From assembly GCA_949710005.1 (NCBI GenBank), contig OX453283.1, positions 25,943,135 to 26,007,134 of the forward strand: 64,000 nucleotides of DNA. The letters run 5' to 3'. Below are positions 22,597-33,700 of this stretch, piece after piece. The DNA is from Ricordea florida. Lineage: Eukaryota > Cnidaria > Anthozoa > Corallimorpharia > Ricordeidae. The position numbers were made by a program, and so were the translations under genes. Below the pieces are notes generated by a model that made no database searches, was not told the origin of the DNA, and worked only from the letters and a program-made list of their open reading frames with translations. How positions within the stretch are numbered: position 1 is the stretch's first letter; each line of letters starts with the position of its first letter.

Positions 22597-25500
22597 TTAA
22601 CTCCACGTCTTCTGTCTATTGTGATAATGATGATAGAGGCCTGGGTACTTAATTCGTTCCACTTCCAATTCCGCATTCAGCACTCGGTCCAGTAGGTCCC
22701 AGTCCTCCCCACCCCACTTGTACTTGAAGTCTTCCATGTTCATACCTCAAATACAAAGAACAAATTATGCTATTTGTTTTCGCGCATCTTTAAAGTTTTT
22801 TTAGTACAGCACTTTTCTGCAATGGATGGCTAAACAGCACGGTTTGAAAACAATTAACCACACTGTATAGCAGAACAAACCGTACCACAGTACAGCACTG
22901 TTCAGTAGCTTTACAAAGAATGGTCACACTGCATGATTTGTTCCACAGATGAAAAAGTTAGACCCACACTGTATAGTAAAACAAACAGTACCACAGTACA
23001 GTACTGTTCAATAGCTTTACAAAGAATGGTCACACTGAATGGTTTGATCCACAGATGAAAAAGGTAGAACCACACTGTATAGTAAAACAAACAGTACCAC
23101 AGTACAGTACTGTTCAGTAGCTTTACAAAGAATGATCACACTGCATGGTTTGATACACAGATGAAAAAGGTAGAACCACACTGTATAGTAAAACAAACAG
23201 TACCACAGTACAGTACTGTTCAGTAGCTTTACAAAGACTGATCACACTGCATGGTTTGATACACAGATGAAAAAGTAGAACCACACTGTATAGTCTGTTT
23301 ACTATTCTGAGTTAACTGAACCACAGAAAAAGTAATATTTTTTAATTATCACCTCCAAATCGTATCCAATCTGATTTATAAACAGCAACAATGCCATATC
23401 CATCCAACTGCCAAAAACCCTGAGGTTGAGCAGCACTACTTTCACAGTTCAACCGCCCCACAGCAGGAAAAAAGGCGATTCGACCTTCAATTGTGTTCTA
23501 GAAAAGAATAAGTATAATAATTGATAATAATTGATAGATTAATGATAATATATAATACATGAATGACAACTTTAATGATGATAATAATAATAATAATGAT
23601 GGTACTAATAAAATCAGCAATAATAATAATAATAATGATAATATAATTTTATTGGTGAAAACATTCATTGGTAATGTGTACTTTGTTAATTAAATTTTTA
23701 TAAATTAGCATAAACATGCTATAACAATAATAATAATACTAATGATAGTGATAATAAACATGAAATGATAATGATAAGAATAATGTCATTCTTTAAGGCT
23801 CGGCACAACTACTGCATAAAGGAAAATTTGCAAAACTGGTAAAAAGTTGAATCGAAACACATGGTTGATAAGTAAGGTTTACCACCGTAGACTTTAAAGG
23901 GCACAGGCGTTTCATGCATTAGGTGTCGCTCTAACGAGCGGCAGGTAAATTTTGCAGGTTACAGATTGAAATTCAACCATAATTGGGCAACTGCCGGCGG
24001 TAAAAATACTCAGTAACATAAATACACGTCAAAAGTTCTTAAATAGTTCTGTTGGCGTCTTTCGCATGTCAAAAACATGTGGAACTTCGCCTTTTTGGCA
24101 TGTACGCTTTTATATTCCGTATTTTGTCATCTTTCTCATGTTTTAGTTCCATAAATGTGTCACTTTCTAATATAATTGTTTTTGTCTTTTCAGAATAGGA
24201 TGTTAAGGAAACAGAGGTATTTCACAAGTTATTTCATTGATTGTAAACAGTGTTATGTGACGCGCTACGTAAGAGTCACGGTAAGTCTACTGCCTGTATA
24301 TTTCTTTTATGTGCTAGCGGTTTTCCCATTATTTAACAAATTGACATCAGTTTTTTATGCGTCTGTCCTCTTATTGATGATAAATTGCGTCATAACATTG
24401 TCAAAGTGTTGTAGATCTACAACAAACGACAACAATTTGTTTTTTACAACTAGTCATAGTTGTCACTAAATCTGCCCCCGACCTTGTAAAAACTGAATGA
24501 AGACTGCATGTGGTTGTCCATGTATTTGTTATGAGCCTTTGAAATGTAGTTTTCGTTTGAAAGTTTGTGAGTGCAAATTCCTTGTTGTGTTTGTGTTTTG
24601 TCAATTATCACACTTTGTTTCTTGGGTTAATGGAAATCCTCATACATATCGTGTTTAGGATGGGCAATGGTATTTTAACATGTCATACTGAGTTCAATCA
24701 ACAAGGCAAATGTAATAGAATGCGTGTTAAACAACAAAACGATCTTTAATTATTTATTTCTAACGAACAATAGAAATGTAGTATAACTATGAAAAATGTC
24801 GTTATAACGATGAAAAGTTATGAAAGCATTTGTTAATATTGTGTATAACAGCATTCAAAATGTAATATTCTGTAAAAAGAACATGAACTTGTTAAATATA
24901 AGGCAATACAAAATGTCCTTACAGTAAAAGGGAACAATAATTAAAGGGCTCTTCCAAAGACAACATGAATTGGTTATAATGTAAGGCAATGCAAAATGTC
25001 TTTGGAATAAAACAAAACAATGACTGAATGACGCGGTTAAAACACCTGGCGAAAAAAGAATTGAAAACTATAGCCACAAGTCAAATTCAGTATGTTTGGA
25101 AGACGTTCAAAATTGATGAAAAAGGAACAGGGTGTTCCTGCATGGATGATTTCAGATTGTTTTGATGCAGTGAAAGTCAACTGTTTGAAGAACAATCCTT
25201 TTTGTCCTTTGATGTTGAAAAGGTTTAAGTGTCTTTTAGCTGCAAATGACTGAGATGTATTGGTCAAAGTATCAGAAAAAACTGCATTATTGGTTGGATC
25301 ACCTTTTCCATCCGGAAATAAAGTTGGAAAAGCCATTGATGCTAAGAATTGACAACTAAATTCATTCAATGGCTCATCACCAATATCCCAATTGAATGAT
25401 TGTGGAACATGAAGAAATTGTTCATTAATAATTTCTTTTTCCTTTTTGGAGTCAGTGTTGGTTGGAACAAAGCTATTCATTTCAGTTTCTGTATTATAAA

Positions 25501-28500
25501 CTTTCTCATCATCTTCAAAATGAACTGGTCCAGTGTCAATATCCACATCTTCATTTTCATCTGATTTTTCTTCACCCTCTACTCTCATAACATCTGAAAG
25601 GATGTCATTTTCTGGCAAATTAGCAAGAGTTTCCCTATCTATCTTCACATTTTTTTTACAAAGGATTGTTTGGTTCCCCATTTGCATTTTTACCAGTTAA
25701 CCACTAAAGTGCCTCTTCCACTTTTTTGCGCCTCACTACAAAGTCCAATGAAAAATTGTTATCTTTACCATTAACAGTCAAAATAATCACAGGCAAATCT
25801 TTTGGACACCTAGGAAGTATTTCTGCAAGTTGTTGTACATCCTGAGGCAAAGTAAGCACATGGCCTTTATATGCTCTTTGACCACCCCTTGGTTTTGTGT
25901 ACACATGCATAACAGGAAATGCTCTTGCAATGAGCATTTCTTCAAATTGTGTCAAGCCTTGTAACTTAACTCCTTGGGAACTGGAGAAGGTATCATAGAG
26001 TTATCGGCTGAAAATGTTTTGGGAACACTTTTGTCACGCACACATTGAGAGCAAATGTAATTTGCAGAATTCTTTGGTTTTGTTTTCAAAGGCCAGGCTT
26101 CATGACAGACACGGCACTGATAAATTGTAAATTTTAATGCATTATGAAATCGTCTCATAGTTTCCTTGGACGATTTTTGCTGATGAAGTTCCTCATTATA
26201 TGCTGTTGGATTTTTAAAATCATTTTTGTTCATCAAAGGTTTGTCATCCTTATCATGAACATTATCAGCAAACAGTGATAGTAAGGTTAAATTGTTATCT
26301 TCATTTGTTTGAAACTCAGAAAAGTAAACTGATGAATTCTTAGAAGATTGCACAGATTCATCAGAATTCTTACTTCTCTTTGTTATGTTTGCAGTTGCCT
26401 CTTTCTGTGGAATCTTTCTTTTTCTGTTTCTTGTAAAATTATGGTTTTTCCTTGTGTTTTCTATTTTTTCTGATTGTGCACAACTTTAGCACCTGAGAAT
26501 GATAGAGTATTACTGATTTTAGCATCATTAGTATTCTCTAGATCTACCATGAGGTAGTTGTCCAATATTTCTCTTGCACCTGACTCACATGCAACTCTTG
26601 GCTTAGCATTAGGTTTCATGTTCATACATGTATTGTAATTTGCAGATGTTTCTGGTGTGCAGTGGAAAATTTCATCTTGTTCATACTGTATTTCTATTTC
26701 TCTCAGCTCATAAATTGTGAAAAACCACCCTTCTTTATAAACTTGTCGCATTGAAGAAAAATTTGCAAACTCTTTTACACTAAAACAAAGGTCATCAAAA
26801 TAAGTCCATTTACTATAACTTTCAACAGCACAAGTGAAGTGGTTATTGTTACAACGCACAACACCTCTTAGTTTGTAATGAACTCCAGCAATTTCAATCA
26901 ACTCAAAGACATTTATGTCCTTCATCAACCCAGGAGGGAATTCAATAAACAGGAATTTAGAGTTTGATACATTACTCAAAACAGGCCAAGTAGTGCGAGT
27001 ATTACAGGTGACACAATTCAGTTGTCCTGGGTTTGTATGCACATCAGTAACATACTGGGGCCACATATTTTTATCTAAACCCAAGTGTTGTAATCCATGT
27101 TCAGTAACTACTGTCAAAAGAATTTTGCTATTCAAAGTCACAAGTTTTGCACAAGTGTTACAGAAAGAATCAAAAGTTCTTAAAGTCACTAAAAGACTCT
27201 CTTCATCTACATTCATATTACCAAGTGTTCTTTACTCAAATATTTGACTAAAACAGGCACTACAATCTCTGGCTACAAATGAACTACAGTGGTCAATGAT
27301 GTATGACCATACAGTTTCGCGAATTTCCTTCAACAAGGCATTGTCTTCTCTCGAACAGATGTAATATGAGCAAGTATTGAAAAGCAGCTCCGTGAACTCA
27401 TTTTTAGCTGGCAAATTTGATAAATATGGCATAAACAAATGTGTACACACTTCCAAAAAAGCATCAACTGCACATGAATAAATGCCCGGGTCAGTGAAAA
27501 CCGAGTTCATAAAGTGTCGTCTACGAAACGCAACGAACGACTGCTTTGGCTTCGAGTGTGACATTCTTGAACTTAAGATAGAACAAAACCCGGTTATTTC
27601 ACGTTAGCACCTTTCTCGTTTTGACTGGGTTTTGAAATATTTGAGCTATTCCTGATGTGGTTTGAATCGAGTCTGTAGATCCACGTTGCTGATTTGTGTC
27701 TGACAAATCAAGTTCAAAGTTCTGTCGATCGACGTTGCTGATTTGTGCCTGACAAATCAAGTTCTTTAAAACTAAAGAATTCCAGTACTGCTGAATAGCT
27801 TTTTGTTCCTCGCGAAGCGAGGTTACTAATCGTGTCGCTTTCGGTCAGACCACGTGGCTCGCAAGCCCGAGTAAATCGAGCCGAGAGTTTTTATATATAT
27901 ATATATATATATATATCTATATTTTAAAGGTGTCCGTTCGCAGGCCAGGTTACCTGGCTATAGTAGCGCACTTGAGAACTGCTGAACCGCCATTTCGAAT
28001 TCCGTGATGCCTTTTTGAAAGAAACGTAAATTTTGTGGAAACCGATTTCACTCGTCCTGGAAGTACATCCCAGCAAGATGATCTCCGAGATATTCAAGAA
28101 AGATTAGCTCGAGATCGTCGCCGAGTAAGTTCGAATACCGTGAAAATCAACACAAGGAAAGCACGACTCAAAGCAGGGATAGAGAAACGACAGCGGGGAG
28201 AATAACGACAGACATCCGTCATCGCAGCAAAGACAAAAACTGCTCGCTCTAGAAAAAGGCAAACGAAACAGCAGGGAAAAGGACCAGGAATTCAACCAAG
28301 TTAGTTTGGAATTTGAATGTGTTATTGATAGAAATACAGAACATGAGTGAACGATTACATAACGAAATATATTAGCGTACTAAATTTAGCAAAACGGCTT
28401 AGAAGGGAAACCGAGTAGAACGAACTTCAACGATTGGAGATGTCTCTGGAAAATAATTCTATTAGTCTAAAAACGGAATCGGAAGACGACCAACAGATTA

Positions 28501-29473
28501 CAAGAGAATGTAAGTAGGTATTTTTCATAATAAAACGATAGCGTTTCCATTTTGAAGAAATTCCCAACACAGAGAGTTGCAGTTGTTATAACAATCATTT
28601 ACAACGATGTGATCTGATATCATTGCAACAGTGAAAATATTGTAAATTTTCTTGATGTAGCAGTTATGTTAAACATTGTCAACAGAATATATACCCTGTG
28701 TCACTATAAAGTACTGGTTCTGCAATATTATCAGTGATCAATAAGATCATTTCAAAATAAAGCAAATGTGATTACTGAATTCTGAGTAGTATTTCTCTTT
28801 GCCATATATATATGTATGTATTCTCTGATTGAAAGGCTTCAATAATATTGCGTAGAGAAAACAAGTTTCATAGCCTTTTCACAAAGGGTCAGTTTTACCT
28901 TAGAGTTCAATGACCCCCCCCCCCCCCCACTGATAATATTGCTATCTAGAACCCCTGCCCTTATTCCACAAATGAAATGTTAATTCAAGCCTTAATTTGA
29001 AAAGTTAGAGATAACATATTAACTTTGTTACTTTCTGCTGTTTACTTTATTTTTATGATGTCAAATATCAATATTTCATAACAACCACAACATGCAATTA
29101 ACCTTTTACACTGGAAAAACTTTATAAAGAAGAAAATAAATTTTTTAATGCCATAATGTTTATGATCTTTCTCATATATTCATTGCAAGTGTGCTGTATG
29201 TAGTAACAAGTGTTTCAAGTTTCCTAAATGCCCTATGCTTTCAATAATGATTTTCCACACAAACTTTATAGACAAATGACTGCACTAGATTCTAAGCCTT
29301 AAAGAAGAAATGGTATTGTTTGGAGCTGTTTTGATTACTACCACCTCTGATGGATAGCCTATTAAGAAGATTTTTGTATTGCTTGTAGTAGTAGAGTAAC
29401 AATACCTTTACCAAGATTAGGACATGCATCCCACCCCATAAAAATATATTATGTTTAACTTGAAAAATATAAC

Positions 29474-29513
<40 letters not shown>

Positions 29514-30592
29514 TCAATACCAGTAATAATAATAGTAATGATAATAATAATAATATAATGATAAATATTTTCGTTACTATATGTCATTGAATACCTGGAG
29601 CTGCCATGACTTTTTCGATGAAATACCATCCTTATATTAAATCTTTCTTCTGCAGTTTTTATAATAGAAATTTTCATATGTTCAAAATAATATAATCTTC
29701 TGTGGTTGGGTATGGATATTTTGCCTGTTTCTGTAACAGCACAATTAAACTTTCATGTGGTATATACTTTTGACTGATTGATGTTGATTTCACATTTTTT
29801 TACAGGAGTACGTAGTGCAGCAATCTTTTTGAACATATTAAGATTTCAATAACTCTTTCTTACATGTATTGTTTTTATGATATGACCTAAAAATAGCACA
29901 ACCACATACTATACAGTCGGCACTCACTATTACCAAACCTTTATTCAAAGTTTTTGTAGAATCCAATTGTTTTACCCCCAATTTTTTTTATGTAATGACA
30001 TTGTATCTCACACTTCTGTTGATATGGCATCTCTTTTGAGGGAAGAGGAATGTTTCTATCTACCACTGGGGGTACCATTGCAACTGAAAAGAGTACACAA
30101 ATTAAAACATGCACTATTCATAATGCTCTCAATTGTGGTTACCCGGGAATGAAATAATGACTGCAGTAGACAATAAAATATCTAATCAGAAGATTCTTCT
30201 TACAATGAATCTCATGCAATTATAACCAAAAAACATAAACAAAAAATAATTGGAGCATTCAACATCATCCTCAGTGTAAGAACATATTGTGTTTAAAAGT
30301 AATGTACAACAAAGAAGACAAAGCAGTAGAGACTAAGAAAATAAAACTAAAGAAAAAACACAGGTTTTTACACCGTGGTAAACACAAGCATTCATATCAA
30401 CTCTTCAAGATTTCACCTGCAAAAGATTTACAATCATTTTCAATTTGTGTTAAGTGAATATTATTGTGATACTTCATCGACTCTGTATTCCCTGTCAAGA
30501 TAATAAATAATTTTACTTCTATTCCCTCTGGTGCAATCTCAGTGACAGTGAAGGTCAATTTTTTAACCCTTTCACTCCCAAGGGGTCTCCAT

Positions 30593-30632
<40 letters not shown>

Positions 30633-30706
30633 GGTAAAGTCACTCTTGGGAGTGAAAGGGTTAAGGGAGATAGTTTTTAACCCTTTCACTCCCAAGGGGT
30701 CTCCAT

Positions 30707-30746
<40 letters not shown>

Positions 30747-33700
30747 GGTAAAGTCACTCTTGGGAGTGAAAGGGTTAAGCACTGTGTTGAGCGGTATACT
30801 GATCATGTAATTTGCACCAGGTGTCACTAATTGTGTACCAAACACAGCATAAGAAATAAAATAATGGGGATTACGCTGATATAAAAGTAAAATACAAAAT
30901 ATAAAAAAAATAAATAATAAAATATAAAAGCATTGTGACTTCTTCAAAAACTAGCTTCGCGAGGTTTTTGCGGGAGTCGTATTTCTAGTTAATGATGTGA
31001 TACTCAATGATAAAAATACTCATCTTATAGCTTGGAATGAAGTAAGAAAGCTTGGAATGAAATCGTGACGACTCGTTGCCAAACTTGCCAAACCCAGTTT
31101 GCGCGGTTGCTGAGCCAGGCGCACATGCTGAAAATTAACCGGGACCACCGTGCGCGCCTATTTTCGTCAAGTCGAGAAAATTTTCGCATACTAACACTAC
31201 GACCATACGATACTTCTTATTTACGCGGGGAACATTAGGGTGCCTCCTCGGGGCAATAACAAAACGCGAAAAAGGTCAAATGAAGACTTAAATTAAAATT
31301 TCATGTGTCTGTACTCTTATTGATGATAAAAATTAGCCAATCAGCGCGCGAGAATTCGCTCAGTTATTGTAAAAAATTAAATTTCAACCTGCAAAATATA
31401 TCTGCCGTCTGACGACAGCATAACGCTCGAAACGACAGCACTCCTTAAATTCGATCAACTCGCTTGATAAATTAATTGGATCAATGTGAGTAGCTGGGCA
31501 ACTGTGCACCTACCCCTCTCCTAACCCAGCAAGTTATAATTAGTTGAAAGGTTAGCGTTAATGTTGGGTTAGGGGAGGGGTAGGTGCACAGTTACCAGAT
31601 ACTCATAACTTTTCTGTGTGCTTGGTGCATTTAAAGGTTGTTTAGTAAGACTTCAGACAGAAGGTTTGGGTTGAGCCACAGTGCATCACTCAAAGCTTTA
31701 CAGTGCCACTATTAGAACCCAGGCCAGCCAAACAAATTTTCATACAAATTATCCAATCACGATCGAAGATCTAAAAAATAGAATGTCTACAAATGTTTTA
31801 TATTTCGGTTTAAATGCGTATAACTTGCTCTATAACTGTACAAAACATAACAAGATTGAAAAAGAATCATCTTTTCAGTCGGCCGAAACTCGCAAGAGAT
31901 CTGTTGGTTAGCTTAAAACTAGTGGTAACCACAGGTTAGAAAGTGCGGGCCTAGATGCACTTAAGGGAAGGTACTGGAACGAGAGTGTATAATTTTAGAT
32001 TACAAAACGTACATTCGTGTGGACGTTTTTTGGGAAGTTTGCATTGAGTTGTAGTAGATCAGCTCCGTAAATCGAAACATGTCAAACAGCTCCTTCAAAA
32101 AGTGAAAGTGGTTTACCAGAAAAATTAAAATTAACCGTCCAAAAACTGAACAGTATAAAATATAACGCAACTTTACGGCAATATGAATTTAAATAGATCG
32201 TGAAAAATCTTCACAATCACATCAAATCGTCTCAAAATAAACACCTATAAAACAACTTCTCCAAAACGTAACGTTTGCAGTCTTCCATGCCTCGATTTTA
32301 TGTAACAAACTGTTGAGATTGACTCATTTTTCGCATTGTGAGATTGACTCATTTTTCGCATTCTTATCGTTCTTGGAGAACGGATTTTTTTCTTCCGGTG
32401 TTACGACAAATTGTCGTGATTGACACATTATTTGCATTCCGATCGTTCTTAGTGGAAGAACAAAATTTTAAACTTCCGCTTTCTGCTTGGCTGTTATTAA
32501 CGTGGCGCGCACGCGTAAAACGCAATCCGCTGGTCACTGTCAAGATTAGGGTTGCGGGCCTCTCTTGGGCCCGCAAAAAGATATTCAAAATTTGTATGAA
32601 AATCTATTTGTGTGGCCTTGGTTTGAGTAGCTGTACTGTAATACCTACAACATTGATCTATCGCACTTCAGGATTTTAAGTTCAGTAAAGTACTTACCTT
32701 TCTTACGCTGTCCATAATGTCTACGGGCACATCCAAATGCAGATCGAACAGGAACACGATATCGTGTGGACTGGGTACTAGTTCCACTCCTTTATTCAAC
32801 GCCAGAGTCTTGTAGAACTTCCCGGTCAAGTTAAGATAAGTGTGTCTGGTGCTGAGAAGCGAAGTGTCGAGCGCCTTGGTCACGTCGATATCTTGGCTTT
32901 CAAAGTCAATAAGTATCACGTGAAAGTTCGTATCACCGGTTAATACGCTTGCACGGGAAAGTTGATTGATGAAGTGATAAACCCATTTGCCTTGATCTTT
33001 CACAGGAATAATAAAGTAAACCGTTGAATTCTTGTTCCACTTCATTTTCTCGGGAAAGCACAAACGCTCAGTGCCTTTGTGAAGATAAACGTGTTCTGAA
33101 AGCCTGTAAAACCGGTCAGGCCGTTCCTGCAAAGCCAGTTCAAGATCGAGCGAGAAGCGATCGCCGTGGACTGGGTCGGATTTCTGAAGGATTTTGTGAA
33201 TCCTTGTTAAAACGTAATTCCTACAGAATGGAAAAAATTCGACATAATTTTATGGTATTCTTATTTGGTTTATCAAAGTAACTAAAACAGGCACAATTCA
33301 TGACCCGTGATTTTAACTCGTGCGGATGCCTAGAATCAAAAATGCCAGAAATGTTGAACCGATGGGCACTATTCTCTTCGAAACCACTAGAAATCACAGC
33401 AACAAAGTTCCCACCCACCCCTCCCTACTCTCATTGCGGTTTCGAGTTCAATTTGGAATTAATTTGCACGAGCGAGTTTTTCCAAAAGGTGAAATTGCAC
33501 GAGCCGCTTCGGCGAGTGCAATTTCAGCTTTTGGAAAAACGCACAAGTGCAAATTAATTCCAAATTGAACGAGAAAAACCGTATGATTACTTATTTTAAA
33601 ATAATGTAAACATGAAAAAATTCGCCTGGAGTAACTGTCGGAAGATCTCATTGCGGACAGTGAGCATTTGACGCTGATTTGACTCTTTATGTACTGATTG

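Larger units (their letters stand above)
27807..30989. mobile_element. Candidate Helitron2/Helentron-type non-autonomous element nested in copy 1
   Basis: Copy 2 preserves the empty site TTTTTGTTAATGATG near 41897-41911, which defines the insertion to within two bases and shows at most a 2-bp duplication. The left end starts TCCTCGCGAAGCGAGG (hairpin). The complementary GCTTCGCGAGG lies 24-25 bp inside the right end, which finishes TTTCTAG(T). One terminal and one subterminal inverted repeat with insertion at TT is the pattern described for Helitron2/Helentron elements. The interior holds AT-rich DNA, microsatellites and a MITE pair, with no transposition proteins. Confidence 0.65.
24450..31257 (-). 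mobile_element. Helitron-like element carrying a ubiquitin-protease-like module, copy 1 (interrupted)
   Basis: This copy matches 38544-42201 almost throughout once the insertion at 27807-30989 is removed. On the coding (minus) strand the 3' end is CTATGACTAG followed by T, a CTRR-type Helitron terminus; no target duplication is seen. Coding content on the minus strand: USP-like protease, CxxC zinc ribbon, DUF6570-like segment, and a segment with [17 protein letters not shown] found just N-terminal to Helitron Rep domains. Rep HUH and helicase motifs are absent, so it is non-autonomous. The 5' end (near 31257) is uncertain by several bases. It sits in intron 2 of the minus-strand glycosyltransferase gene. 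Confidence 0.8.

Noticed and set aside
26915-27247. Plus-strand 110-aa frame (and its copy at 41008-41340)
   Set aside because: Exact antisense shadow of the USP-like coding segment; conserved only because the element is duplicated.
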